From assembly GCA_028583605.1 (NCBI GenBank), contig CM053330.1, forward strand, positions 23,586,129 to 23,650,128: a DNA stretch of 64,000 nucleotides, given 5' to 3'. This document shows positions 23,657 to 38,000 of this stretch, one piece after another (the stretch's first letter is position 1; every line of letters begins with the position of its first letter). The notes under the pieces were generated by a model. The model searched no databases. It saw only the letters and a program-made list of their open reading frames with translations, and had not been told where the DNA came from. The DNA comes from Dastarcus helophoroides. Taxonomy: Eukaryota > Arthropoda > Insecta > Coleoptera > Bothrideridae. A program made the translations under genes and the position numbers.

Positions 23657-26086
23657 GTCACTTCGCCGTTAACCACGAGGCTTCGCCCCAATCCACACCA
23701 TTTCGCCCCTCTGCTTGACCATTCTTCTAACCAAAAAACATCAATCACATTCGCCACTTCCGTACCTACAAATCAGTTCTTCTAATTAGATATTGCAGCG
23801 AAAGAAGTTTCACATAATAATGCTACAAGATAAATAAGGTTTTAAAGAAAAAAATCAGGGAATTTTAAAAACAACTGCGATTGACCTAAAATGTTAATTG
23901 ACGTTTTTTTGACGCACTATGATAAACTCGTAGGGTAAACACAACCTATTTACCTCTTAGAATAATTAAAAGTATTATTTGTAGCAGCTTCGATGCTTAT
24001 AATTAGTTATAATTTTAAATATAACAGACGCCAAAACCTCATCGCCATGTTTACTAATTCGCCGATGTTCAACTCTGGAGCTATTTCCTGCCTTTTAATT
24101 ACTTCATTCATGACTTATGACAATACAGACATAGCTCTATTCTTAAATTCACACTATATGATATTGTTATAAAATTCTACAATTATTATATTCAAAAAAG
24201 ACAAAAATTCCCGTTTTATGAAAATTTATTACGAGTGATGTGGGTTGCCTAAATTTCAATGCGAACACCCATTAAGCCCCGTTTTCACCTATACACTTAT
24301 GATATGGATCGGTGATTTCTGCATTCAACTTTCTATTTTTAATTCATTAAAATCAAATTATTATTCCTCTGTAGTAATAAACCTATTTATTTTTATTGCA
24401 TATGTTTCATCTAGAATTAAGTATATGGTAAAGGGGTAATTCCATATAACCCCCACTTCATCTTGTTACAATTTGTACACCTTTAAGCGTTAATTTCTCG
24501 TTAATTTATTGTAAAACCCACTATTTTAATAACTTATCAGCTTCTGTATTTGTATCTTTTTTTAAATAATAACACTAATTATCTTCATTACAGTAAATAC
24601 GTTAGAGGTCTAAAAGAGCAGACGAAGCGCGCATTAAGCGTACAGTTTTTTCTTTCATATTATTTGTTTTTCTTAATGTAAACTAGAAGTTCATTGATGT
24701 AGCTATGTAGCTACATGATAGCCATAAGATATTCACACGATTGTGTTTAGATATTTTTATACACCAAAAAGAAACCTGTTACGGGTGTTACAAATAATCT
24801 AATCTACCCAAATTCCAAACATTTTTCCCACGATAAACTTATACCGGTATGTCCACGCGTATCTTTTGACGTAATACGCGATGCAAAAGCCCAGATGTTT
24901 ACATTATACCGTGCTTTCCGAAGTAACGAATAAATTATATATAACCGCCAACAAACATATTTCAAAAAAATGCTCGGACAGGTCGATTTTTATTTCTAAA
25001 TTGCCACCAAAGATGTATTTTTCAACCCCCCACTCCTTCTCCCCTAAGGGCTAGCAACCCCAACTTTAAAAAATTAAATAGCAAAGTACCCCTTGCGATA
25101 CCTCGGTCAATAGATCTTTTTATATTGAATACAACAAAAAAAAGTTTTTTTAAATCGGTCAATAAATAGCGGAAATATCGGCCAAAATGTTAGCATGCTA
25201 GCATGTTAGCAATGTTCTGCATCGCACATTTGCTTCGCAGTTAACGTAACCTGCGCGTTCGGGACGAGTTTCCGTCAAAATCTCAGCATACCGGTATAAG
25301 TCTATTGTGCATTTTTCCCAGTGTAATATAAGTTAAAATCATAAAAAATATACTGACATAGACATTTCATTGTATTTTGATGGTTTAGGATGTCAAAATA
25401 AAATAATATAAAAGTTAGAGTTAGTACATGTTTATTGAAGATCTTAAAGGTAAGCGCAGATTAGGGCGGAGAGTAGAGCAGCACATCGGAACTCAAAAAT
25501 TCGTCAGGATCGATTAAACACGTTCTTATGGGGTAACGCCAGACTACCAGCGCATCGAGTCGGCGCAGATTTAAGTGAACCTGTGTAATCAAATAAATCC
25601 GGCCCGATGCGCTGCGCTGCTCTTACCTTAAAACAGCATGTCATCGTTGCCGTGGAAAATCTTCTATGTGCTGAAATGTGAATTTTACTGGAAAGCATAA
25701 AAACATATCGTCGCTGCCGTGGAAAAAATTCTATGTGTACCTTTTTGAGAAAATAGGTTTTGTTCGTAATCTGATGGGGATTTAATGTATCTTCCCTATT
25801 TTTCTGCACATAGAAGATTTTTCCACGGCAATGACAATGTGGTATCGTGGAATGGTAATGCTCTAAAACTTCTTCTTTTGGGTAAACAACCCTTTAGCTT
25901 GACTTATGTCATAGAACCATATTTTCATCTTCTGGATTCTATGGCTGTATTATCAACAAGAAATGACATCCTGAAATCATAATGAATGACAGGTGACAGC
26001 CGATTGCTTCGATAAGGTTAGAAATTTGTCAATTCTTTAAAACTATCATCGTTTTCTTTAATTAAATTCGATTTTATCCATTTTCG
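23657..26086. other. Intergenic region between the MARVEL gene and VAC14
   Basis: The region contains the two head-to-head gene starts, so both promoters should lie here. A small repeat cluster lies at 25635-25845. Apart from that I see no gene; CATGCTAGCATG at about 25195-25205 is a short palindrome. Confidence 0.45.
25635..25845. repeat. Three-copy 35-base repeat, two direct and one inverted
   Basis: TTGCCGTGGAAAATCTTCTA (about 25645-25670) recurs as CTGCCGTGGAAAAAATTCTA at about 25714. It also recurs inverted as TAGAAGATTTTTCCACGGCA at about 25811-25830, giving a potential stem with a loop of about 140 bases. Confidence 0.65.
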
Positions 26087-29000
26087 ATGTCTGAAAGGGA
26101 CTATGCTCCTCTCAGTTCGGCTTGTGTACGTGCTTTGCACGATAAATTATACGATAAACGAAAAACGGCCGCCCTAGAGATAGAAAAGTGAGATATGCCA
26201 TTATATTTTTGTTGTGTACGTATGTTGTAAATAACATTTTTAGGATGGTGAAAGAATTTGCTGGCTCAAAAAATACTGGACAAATTAAAAGACTTTTAAA
26301 AGTTCTAGGTCAAGACTTTGCAGTGTCTCAGAATCCTCACGCTAGGAAAGGCGGTCTTATTGGATTAGCCGCTATAGCTATAGCATTGGGAAAGGTTTGT
26401 TATGGTTGTAATCATTCTTACAACGTCAGTACTAACAAAATAAATTAATAAAGGGGGTAATTATCTAGAATAGCAGCTTTTATCAAAAATTACACCAAAT
26501 ATTTTTAAAGTTCAGTGATCTCGTTGTACTCGTAGTTACTGTGAGGTGGAGGCAAAAATGAATGCGGATAAATTGACATTTTAAAAGCGCATAAGTTATA
26601 TTCTGAGGAAAAATTTTGCTATAATTGCTTTGTTTTATATACTAAACCTTATCTCTCTTCTTATTCAGAAAATAAAAGTCATGTGCCTCTGATACAAATA
26701 AAAACCAACGTTAATTTGTCATGTAGTCAGTTTTACAACTTGGTGATAAAACTGCTTCTTAAAATAATGAATTTCAACTCAAAATGTAGTTAAAAAATTA
26801 TTATAGTCAACAATAGACTGGACCTTCGGGCTGTTGAGCAGGGCCCAAGTGGTTAGTCTCCAGAGTAGATCGAGAGCCGCTGCTCTTTATTACCATCGCA
26901 CCGCGCGCCACTGTGCGATCAACTCAGACTGCCAGAGCAGTTTGCTATTAAGCGCTAAATGTCTTAGGTCTATTTAAGTCATTGCATATTTGTTGGTAAA
27001 TAATCAAAATGCAATATTTCATTTAATTTAAATGATCAAATCTCTTTTAAAAATACAGTAATACCTCGTTATTTTCGGGGGATACGTTTTTGTCAAAACC
27101 GCGAATAACGAAGTTACTTAAATACCCGATAAAAAATCAAATCCACATAAAATCAAACTAACTACAGTATGTACATGTGAGGTGTGTTAAAAAAATAAGG
27201 TGAATTTATATTTTTCTGAAAAAATATTCATTTATTCATCAACATTTTTACTATCCCCTTCAAAGTAATCCCCCTCAGAGCAATGCACTTGTGCTAACGC
27301 TTTTTCCAATCTTCAAAGCACTTTTAGGTATAGCCTTCAGCTCCTCTACTGATGCAGTTTTTATTTCATCAATCGTTGCAAATCTCCGTCCTTTCATAGG
27401 TCTTTTAAATTTTGGGAACAGAAAAAAGTCGCAGGGGGCCAAATCCGGTGAATATGGTGATTGAGGTAATGATTGTCATGTTTTGGCCAAAAAACCTCTC
27501 ACAAGCAATGATGAATGAGCAGGTGCATTATCCTGATGCAAAAGAAGAGTTTCTCAAAAGAGTTTCACCTCTGGTTTGGTTGACATACTGAGTTACCGTG
27601 CTCTTCTGTCTAAACTTTCTTATCCTTTGTACCAAATTTTCAATTCAGAAGAGTTTCGCCTCTGGTATGGTGAACATACTGAGTTACCGTGCTCTGATGT
27701 TTTGGAATTGGCCCTTTTTCATTTTTCATTTTTGTATATTTCCTTGTATTTTATTTTTCATTTATTGTTTCTTTGTTCCTAAAGAAGCCCCCTACGATGG
27801 TGGGCGAAACGTCGAAAACTTTTAGTAATTCGCTGACACGGTTCAATCCCAGAAGAAGTATATCCTGTACTGCCTCTGGCCATGGAAGTCTTCCTTATCA
27901 CATCCAATAGACTAAGGGATATATTAAATCAAAATAATATTGAGGCATCTATGCTCGCTCATGTTTCCTGAAATAAATATTTTGCTCCAAATCAAAAACA
28001 GTAAAAATTAAAATATACAGTCTGTCCCATCGGGAATCGCCGCGATCGATATCTGACAAAGTACTTATCTAAAAAATTTGAAAATTTAACAACTTTGCAA
28101 AGTCGATGAGGCCAACACAACTAAAATATTCGCAAAGTTGAAGTACTTCCAGTTATACCGGAAGTTGACACCCACTTCGTTATTTTAAATGAGACTCCCT
28201 ATATATTTTTGCATTTTTGGATTTTATTTGATACTTTAAGGCCACTTTGGATAAGAAACATTGTTTTCAAAATTTATAGTTTTTGAGAAAATTGGATTTT
28301 TAGAAAAAATTTGAATGATGCAAGGTCCTAAGAAATTCTTTGTATCTTTTTCCATATGATGAAACTGTCGATCTATCATACCCAAAAGATCGATTTTTTT
28401 GTCGATCTGTCCATTCTTACTCAGGCTTCAGGCTGATTTGAGATTGTTATATTTTGCTCACAACAAATATTTTTATTTGAAAAAAGAAATTTTGCACTAA
28501 CCTTCGGAACGTCCTGTTCCATCGCTGCCTTCACCTTCCAAGGCTATCAGCTTCATCATGGTAAAATTAACCGCGGTTGCCGTTTCCTTAATGTCTGTCA
28601 CTGTATTAAGGAAAAAATCTATCAAAATAAAGAAAAACATCAATAATATTCAAAAAAAAATAATTTAAAGTTGTAGTATTTCCGGCTACACCGGAAGTTG
28701 ACACCAACTTCGTTATTTTAAATAAGACTCCCTATATATTTTTGCATTTTTGAATTGTATTTGATATTTTAAGGCCCCTTTGAATAACAAACATTGTTCT
28801 TAGAATTTATAGTTTTTGAGATAATTGTATTTTTATTAAAAAAAAAAATGACAGATGCAATGTCCCACTAAATTATTTGTATCTTTTTCCAGAAACCAGA
28901 TATTAATTTCATATTTGGTGCTTGAGTAGGACACATACGAAGCTATCTTGCGCCGCTTTCATAAATTTAACAACATTATACCGAATGTTGAATTCACGTC

Positions 29001-32000
29001 TGAACATTTTGATAAATTCAGATAGCGATAACTTTGTTATTTTAAATGGAACACCCTATATTTTTTTTAGCCTATATGTACATTTTAATTATCTTTTACC
29101 TGATATAAACTTTCCATGGGTTGTTGTTACAACTTTTAGAAATAATTGCAATATTTTACTTTTATTTTCCCATTTCACATTAAATGAACTCTTATCAGGT
29201 CCGTTAGGAGTAGAAATAATCTCTATCGACAATTATACTATCAGCAAACTATTTGTCAAAGTGCGGTAAAGCTAAAATGAAAACATGTCTGACCATCTTT
29301 TTTTAGTAATGATAATTATTTTAAATTGTTTATTATTTTCTGACGATCTAAAAAGTAATGTCACGAACATGTGATACAATGATAAATTTGCTGTTCGATA
29401 TCCAGTTAAGGTAAAGCCCTCATGAAATCCATTAAAGCGAATGGTAAAAAATGTCACAAATTTCGACTCCGTTAAGAGAAATCAGATAGAATACAATCTG
29501 TTATTGATAATAAAAATGTCGAAATAGCATTTCCAATTATGTCGACTAGTCATGTTTTAATTTGAGCTTCATCACACACTATGAACTACTATAAATAATT
29601 TGACTGATTATTTCATAATTTAAATGTCGATATACAGGGTGAGTCACTAAGCGGGAATCGGTCTTTGGTAGGCGTATCGTTCAAATTATCGAAAAATGTT
29701 TCGAATAAAAGTTGTTGGAGATAAAGTTCTCGACAACCTAAAATTATTGCCAAATATGGCGGCCTTCCGGTTGCACCGGAAATGAACACAACTTTCTTAT
29801 TTTAAATAGAACACCCTATGTATTTTTACATTTTTGGATTTCCTGTTAAAAATGAATATGAATTTATTAAGACGACCTAGGCCCTTAGTTGAACCGTTTT
29901 CGCGTAATTTAATTTTTTTGATTAAATTTGACGATTTCGGAGCTTGACGCCATTAACGATATTTTCCAAACGCAATGACTCAGAGTTGTGTGGCATACGG
30001 TTTTGGATTCAGGGAGAAATGGAGTATTTGTTTACGTCTTTGCTGTTAGCAAGATTGCTTAAATTTCTTCACATCCGTCGACTCAATTCTTCAGTTGTTT
30101 AAACATGCATAACTTAATTTTTTCAAATGGAACCACCTATCTTGGATTATCTTATCGGATGCGAAATTAAATTACCTTTTTTTTGGTACCAGGTATTGCC
30201 ACCTCCGTCCAATAATTTTTGAGAAATTTAGAATTTTGTAAAATTTTTAATTAATTTCGTATTATCGCGTTAGCCCTGGATGTCGCGGTTTTATTTCGTC
30301 TCGTTTGTCTGGCAATAACTGACAGTTTATCTCATTTTTGTCGAGAAAAATAGATAAAAAGAGGAATATGAGGGAATATATCTATTTTTCTTTCTTTGTT
30401 CCTGAAGAAGCCCCCTACGATGGTGGGCGAAACGTCGAACACTTTTAGTAGTTCTTTGACACGGTCCAATCCCGGAAGAAGTATATCCTGTACTGACTCT
30501 GGCCGTGGAAGCCTTCGTTATCATAATGCACTATTTACCGACGAATGTACATTTCATAAGAACGGCTTCGTGGAAAGACACAACTCCCATTACTACCACA
30601 CTGAAAATCCTCATTGGATAAGGCCCTTAGACCATCAGCATAGGTGGTCTCTGAATGTTTGGGGTGGTGTCATAGGAAGATTTGTTGTCGGACCACACTT
30701 CTTCAATGAACATTTGAATGCCACCAATTACTTGCATTTTTTGCACAATCAATTGCCCGAAATGATAGACAATTTGCCTCTTGCTGTCGTGGGGCAAATG
30801 TGGTTCCAACATGATGGGGCACCACCACATTATGAAAGGGATGTAAGGGAGTTCCTCAATACACAATTCCCTAACAAGTGGATAGGAAGAGGAGGTCCAG
30901 TGGCATGGCCCGCAAGATCACCGGATTTAACTAAGCCAGACTTTTTCTTATGGGGTCATGTTAAGCAAGTTGTGTACCAGGAACACCAATTACCCGAGAA
31001 GACATGATGGACCGGATTCGTGTTGCTTTCCAAAATATCAATGAAAACGTCTTGGTGGATGTGAATAATTCTTTGCTACAGAGACTGCGCATTTGCCATC
31101 GTGAAGCTGGTGGTTATGTTGAACATTTAATTTAATGTTATTATTACCATTGTTTATGTATTCTTCTTAATATTTGTTGCAACTTACTGTTATCGATTTG
31201 TTTATTGTTTATTTACTTTCTTTAATGCTTTACACTGAAATCCAATGATGATTTTCAGTATCGTGGTGTATAGTTTCCTTCCCATGAAGCGGTTCTTAAA
31301 AAATGTTTGTACATTCGTCGGTAAATAGTACAATGTCCGAAACGGTCATTTTGTTCCTGCAGATTATGTAACGTCCATTCACACAACTGCATCGATTGTT
31401 AGTCAGCTTGATTGAGTTCTTGCACTAGCTAGGTGTAATACGAATGAAACTTGTTTTTACACAACAATCATGAAACCGATTTTTGGCTTATTTGTAATGT
31501 CACACTTACTCTTCTGGTTCTTAAGTGCGGATATTGGACAGCAGCAGCCACTACTGAAACTTGGTTTTCTTCATGCGCCATTGGTTTTATACGCTCCTTT
31601 TTCTCGTATTCTGTACTTCCAGTTAGTTACAACCCGAAGAATGCCACTAAATTTGAACATCTCTGGTCGACAAACCGTTGGGCATACCTACATGTTACAA
31701 ACTCTAATAAAATTGTTTATTTTTTTGAATTTTAATTATTTTAATTCATAATTAATATTTGGGCCATTGTGTTTGCCTTACTCTAACAATTGACCTAGTT
31801 TTCAAAAAATAATTGTCTTTAAAAAATGTAAAGTCAACCGATTCTTGTTCGAAACACATTTTCTGTAATTTGCAGTACAAACGAGACGAAACAAAACCGC
31901 GACATCCAGGGCTAACGCGATAATACGAAATTAGTTAAAATTTTTACAAAATTCTAAATTTCTCAAAAATTATTGGACGGAGGTGGCAATACCTGGTACC

Positions 32001-35000
32001 AAAAAAAAAGATAATTTAATTTCGCATCCGATAAGAGAATCCAAGATAGGTGGTTCCATTTGAAAAAATTAAGTTATGCATGTTTGAACAACTGAAGAAT
32101 TGAGTCGACGGATGTGAAGAAATTTAAGAAATCTTGCTAACAGCAAAGACGTAAACAACTACTCCACTTCTTCCTGAATCCAAAACCGTATGCCACACAA
32201 CTCTGAGTCATTGCGTTTGGAAAATATCGTTAATGGCGTCAAGCTTCGAAATCGTCAAATTTAACCAAAAAAATTAAATTATGCGAAAACGGTTCAACTA
32301 AGGGCCTATGTCGTCTTAATAAATTCATATTCATTTTTAACAAGGAATCCAAAAATGTAAAAATACATAGAGTGTTCTATTTAAAATAAGAAAGTTGTGT
32401 TCATTTCTGGTGCAACCGGAAAGCCGCCATATTTGGCAATAATTTTAGGTTGTGGAGAACTTTATTTCGAACAACTTTTATTCGAAACATTTTTCGATAT
32501 TTTGAACGATACGCCTACCAACGGCCGATTCCCGCTTAGTGACTCACCCTGTATATTGTTTTTCTTTTTTTTCAACTACATTTTATTTGTTTCCACTCAT
32601 GGTGTCACTGATATGTTTCTCAATAAGAATTCAGTGACTGAAATAAAAAAATAAAAGTTTAAATTGCAAATATTTCTAAAGGTTTTAAAAGAAACCACCA
32701 CAGTGCCTATATCAGTTGAAAGGTAATTTAAATCTGCGGAAGATAGGTCAAAAAAATATAGGGTATTCCCTTTGAGATAACAAAGTTACAGCTGTTTGAA
32801 TTTATTAAAATATACAGTCGTGAATTCACCACTCGGTATAATGTTTTTTAATTTATGAAAGTTGTGCAAAGTAGCTTCATATGTGTTCTTCGTATGCATG
32901 TAGCAAATATGAAATTAATATCTGAGTTCTCGGAAAAGATACAAAGGATTTCATGGGACCTTGCATCTGCCGATTTTTTTTATAAAAATCCGATTATCTC
33001 AAAAATTACGAATTTTAGGAAAAATGTTTTTTATCCAAAGTGGCTTTAAAATATCGAATAAAATCCATAAATGCAAAAATATATAGGGTGTCTCATTCAA
33101 AATAACGAAGTTGATGTCAACTTCCAGTATAACCGGAAATACTACAACTTTGCGAATATTTTAGTTGTGTTGGACTTGCTGACTTTGCTAAGTTGTCAAA
33201 TGTTCAAATGTATTAGATGAGTACTTTGCCAGATATCGAACGCGGCGATTCCCGATGGTACAGTGTAAAAGTAATCTACATTTACTTGAGCCCTCAAAAT
33301 TATAGATGTATATCTTTTACTACGTTCGTTTCTTGAGCACTTCCAGGATTTTACAGCATTATAATGGAATAATAACCCCTCAGTAGGGGTCCGCTGAGTT
33401 ACAATTAGATAAACCGCCACAAAATTTGGAGCCAATCCTTCCCTGATTACATTGCAGCTAATGTATAATAACACTAAAAATTAAAGCTCAAATTTTTAAA
33501 TTAAAAATGCTAAGTTCTAAGTCAAAATTTCAGAATGTAAATCAAATATGTATTTAGGAGTAAAAGTCAAAATTTTGGGGAAAAAGTTTAAACTGGAAAG
33601 GGTCAAAATTATTACCAGGTTACTTTCAGTATCTCATTTTTTTCCCTGAAAGTTAGATAAAAAACTTACAATTTTCACCATTTCTAAGAAAATATTGACT
33701 ATTCTCAAAATTTCAAGCCAAATTGAAATTTTTATTTTTATAACTTGAATATTTTTTCCTAAAATTTTTGGTTCTTTCTTAAAATTTGGACTTTTCCTCG
33801 AAATAACTCGAAATATTTCTTTTTTTTTCCTAAAGTTTCGAGTTTAACTCATTCACGCCCACTGAATTAAAAAAAAAGTACACTTGAATTATTGCCCTTC
33901 GGGGTGTCTATGATTTTAAATTAAAAAAGATAATGACTTAATTTTAATCCCTTTACTTTTTTATTTAAATCCTAAAAATCAAATTTTCTAATTTTCCATT
34001 CTACGTTAAGGAAATATCAGCACAAGGTGTAACATGCAAGAGGTTTTGATAGGAAATAGATTTCACCTAGCATACTATTATTCGACACAGTAATTCGTTT
34101 TCGATTATTTTTATCTATTTTCATTAAATATGTAAAGGAAAGGAAAACGATCAAGTATCTCTTATTAGATAATGAAAAATGTTATTATTTTACTTTCTAA
34201 ACAACTAAAATCTTTAGGGTATTCGCTAATTGGCATTTATATGAGTCCAGTGTACTAATTTGAATACACCAATTTTTTTCATGCTTAAGGGAGAAAAAAA
34301 GTGTATCTAATACGGAAGGCAAAATAATATACCATAACCAACTAAATTAATCCATCAGTAACTATTTTTGTCTTGTATAAAAGTGGTGGGCAATAATGTT
34401 ACAATAAAAATGTTATGCTCTGCTCTAGATTTGGACTAAAGCAGTAGCGTCATTGAACCTATGAAAGCACAACTTTCCTTACATTTTTTTTGCAAAGTTC
34501 AATTTTTCTGGAAATTTCAACTTTTTTCAGAAAACTCCAAATTTACTTCTTTCGATTTTTCCCTTTCATAATCTCATATCCCTATTTTTTGAAGGTGTTA
34601 GTCAAAATTTCGGTTTTTCTGGAGCTTTTTCGTTCAAATTTCATTTTACTTTCAATGTTCCATTTTTTTCTCCAAATCCCAAAATTAAATTCAAATGATT
34701 TTTTATGATGCCGACTTCCTAGAACTTTCCAAAATTCCAGGATTTGACTTTTTTCCCAAAATTTCCGCAAAAATCTTGCCATTTCGAATCTTTTCTACAG
34801 ATTTGGAATTTTAATCAAAATTTAAAGAAAAATACAACATTAAATTCCAATTGAAAGCCGGGATCTTAAAATTGAAGCCGAAATTTCGAGAGCAAACTTA
34901 TGACATGACATGTTAGAAAATGTATAATTTAAACTGTCGATATTTTACGTGGTTTTATTTAGGTTAAAATAGTTATTTTTATTCTGAAAATTTTGACTTT

Positions 35001-38000
35001 TTTTTAAGATTTCGACTTTGGCCTGGAAGTTGCGATTTTTTTCAGGTTGCTTTGAATTTAAAATTCAGAATTAAGTATTTTTTTTAAATATTAATTGTTT
35101 TCAAGGTTTAAATTCGAAAGTTTGTTCTGTTGCTCCTTGAACCTTTGTGTCAAAAATTTATTGTCTTATCTTTTTGCCAAAATTTTAAGTTTCTTTACAA
35201 ACTTTTTAGCTACAGCTGACATTTTTTCTAAAATTTCGTCTTTAAAATTGACATTTCGCGTTTCTTTTTCTGAAAATTTGTCGTTGATCCTGAAATTTCA
35301 ATTTTTCCTTAGAAAATTTGGGTTTAGAAATTTAAATTACATTTTTAATAGAATTTTTTACGTTTACTTTTACATTTACATTAAAAATTTCGAACTGTTG
35401 CTAAAAATGTTAGAAAAAAATATATTTCAAATGCATAAATCCTATTTTGAAATTAAAAATTTATTTTCTTTTTTATTTTAGATTTTAATTTAAAATGTCA
35501 AAAGATATCCAAATTTAAAAGAAAAAAACAACATTTTTAAAAAACGTCTACATTTTGAGGACAAATATACTAAATTTATGAATAGCAAATATTTTTCAAT
35601 ATTTTGACTTTAATCTTATAATTTCCAGTTCTGGAAATTTTGATCATCTAATCAAAAAGTTGAATATTCGAGTTTTTAACAAAATTGCAAGTTTAAACTT
35701 TTAATTTTCAATTTTTCAAGTTTAAGTTTCAATGGTAACGTCGAAAAAAATGCCTATATTTAAAGAATAAATTCAACATCGGGAATAAGAGTTAGATTAG
35801 GTTATCATGATACTTGCTAAAAAAACAGTAATTTTTTTTTGAATTCGAAATTTTAGAAAAAAAAATATATATACAAAAATGCAAGTTTAAGTTTAATCTT
35901 CAAAAGAAAGAGGTTAAATGGTCGAAAAAAGCTAAATTCATTAACAAAAACTTTCTGAAAAATTTTACTTTTTTTGGTAGTTTTGAAATTTTCAACAACA
36001 TTTGAGGAAAAAATGAAATATTTGGGTTTAAAGTTAATAGTTCTAAATTAAAGTAGAATTTTTGAGAACCCTACTTTACAATGAATTTGAAGTTCCTTTT
36101 TTCAAAATTTTAACTGTTTCCTCAAAATCTTCGTTGCAAATTAAAAAATTTTATTCTTTTAATTTGGTCATTTTACTCCATAGTTCTGAAAAATAAAATA
36201 GAAAGAGTAAAAATCAGTTTTTTTTAGAAAAAACGAGTCAAACTCAAAAACTTCAATATAAAATCAAACTTATGAAAAAAGTCTCAAATTTTCGAATTTA
36301 ATCGCCAAATTTCGAATATTCTAAAAGTGTTTAATTCTTGGATAAATAATTTAAGATTTTTAGGAAAATTCCGAGCTTACAATTGAAATTTTCAAATGCG
36401 AATATTCAGATTTATTTTTTTTTTATAAAGTTTGCGTTTTTCTTGAAATTTTAACTCCAGATGAACTCAGAATTCAGAGTTTTAGCTTACAAAACTCGAA
36501 AAATCAAGGGTATTTCCTCCAAAAATTTAATCATCATCAGAGTACTTACATGCTGTAACATTAAAAAGACATTTCCTAAATATAATAAAATAAAAACTTG
36601 AAGAAAATTAAAAAATTAGTCACCCGGAACCAAATGAAAACCAAAAAAAAACTGCTATTTTTGTCGGGAACGGGACCGACAGAATTTTTTTCCGGGAACG
36701 AAAAAAAATAGTGGTTCGAAGCCCTGCTTGACGCATCTGAAAGTTTTACCTAATAACATTATAGCATACAATTTAATCACATTTTAGATCAAATTTTACA
36801 ACTTATTTTTTGTACTTTACAAAAAAAAAACAGATTTACAATATTTACTTTCTGCCACTTTGAAATTAAAGTTTTTAAACAAACCTAATTCATGTAAACA
36901 TCTTGTGTTAGAATAAACTTTTTTAAGCATATAGTTTGTCAGTTCTAATTATCTGGAAGCTCAGTCGCCAGATATTATAATCAAGGGCTAGAAAAGTATG
37001 AGGCGATAATCTGGGAAGAATTACCAGCTTCAATGAATAAGGGGTAACGAAATATATTTCTTTGTGTTGACATTGGAGTTTCTTTTAAATTCTTTTTCTC
37101 TTTCGATTTAATTTAAGACTAGTTACTTCCTACAATTCTTAACAAAAGCCGCTATTCTACGAAATTACTGTTGGGCATATTTTATGAAATGTTAAATTTT
37201 TCAACAGTTTCAGTTTGATTCCACTTCTTATTTCAGGATTCTGATGTGTATATAGACGATCTCATTACACCCATTTTGGGTTGTCTATCGGATCAAGACC
37301 TAAGAGTTAGATATTACGCTTGTGAGTCGTTGTATAATGTAGTGAAGGTCGCTAGAAATGCCATTTTATCGCATTTTTGCGCAATTTTCAATGCTTTAAG
37401 CAAAATTGCAACCGATCCTGATCAACACGTGAAAAGTGCTTGCGAATTACTCGATAGATTACTAAAGGTACTCCGCGTTCTTTCATGTTATGAGAAATCA
37501 TCGTTGATTTTTTTAGGATATTGTAACAGAAAGTAATTGTTTCGATTTGGAATGTTTTTTACCTCTGCTTAGGGAAGGCATATACACAGAGAATACGTTT
37601 GCGAGACACTTTATAATTATGTGGATATCGGTCTTAGACATGGTGCCTAATATAGATTTAATATTTTATTTACCAGAAATTTTAGATGGATTATTTAAAA
37701 TTCTAGATGATCCTAACTTGGAAGTTAGGAAAATGTGCGAAACTGTCTTGGGTGAATTTTTAAGAAGTATTAAGAGCGATCCATGTAAAGTGAACTTTCA
37801 AGCAATGATCAACATTTTGATACAACATGCCCAGCAAAAAAATGAGCTCGTTCAGGTGGATATTCTTATAATAAAAAAATGCATTTTAGTAAATGTAGCT
37901 TCTGTTTTATGGCAATCACTTTAGTATACAGCTATAACTTGGATAAAAGAATTTGTACAATTATCCGGCCCGGCAATGTTGCCATACATGTCTGGTATAT

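Larger units (their letters stand above)
29633..32553 (+). mobile_element. Transposon C with about 680-base terminal inverted repeats
   Basis: TIRs of about 680 bases (29633-30309 and 31876-32553) begin TACAGGGTGAGTCACTAAGC and end with the complement. They include TTCGAATAAAAGTTGTTGGA and GGATGTCGCGGTTTTATTTC blocks near either side. TA flanks both ends, as in Tc1/mariner-related elements. It carries a damaged DDE transposase at 30529-31135. The arms remain very similar, so the copy is not old. Confidence 0.9.
28671..33262. mobile_element. Long-TIR element B in VAC14 intron 2 (left terminus truncated)
   Basis: The left arm 28671-29120 is the inverted counterpart of 32690-33160. Both share CCGGAAGTTGACACCAAC/CCGGTTATACTGG-type blocks, ACTCCCTATATATTTTTGCA and GGACCTTGCATCTG forms. 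The right arm runs on about 100 bases to the terminus near 33262 (GCGGCGATTCCCGATGGTAC). The matching left end is missing and is replaced by the inverted VAC14 segment. The interior carries element C and no transposase of its own that I can recognise. Confidence 0.75.

Noticed and set aside
26860..26930. tRNA gene or tRNA-derived SINE
   Set aside because: GC-rich patch lacks a recognisable A box/B box pair and cloverleaf when read by eye.
27576..27825. Membrane-protein-like open frames
   Set aside because: They read through a doubled 100-base unit and the segment shared with transposon C.
34490..35481. Open frames of 72 and 128 codons rich in Phe, Leu and Ser
   Set aside because: They lie in T-rich degenerate repeat within VAC14 intron 2; the composition mimics membrane proteins but the unit repeat explains it.
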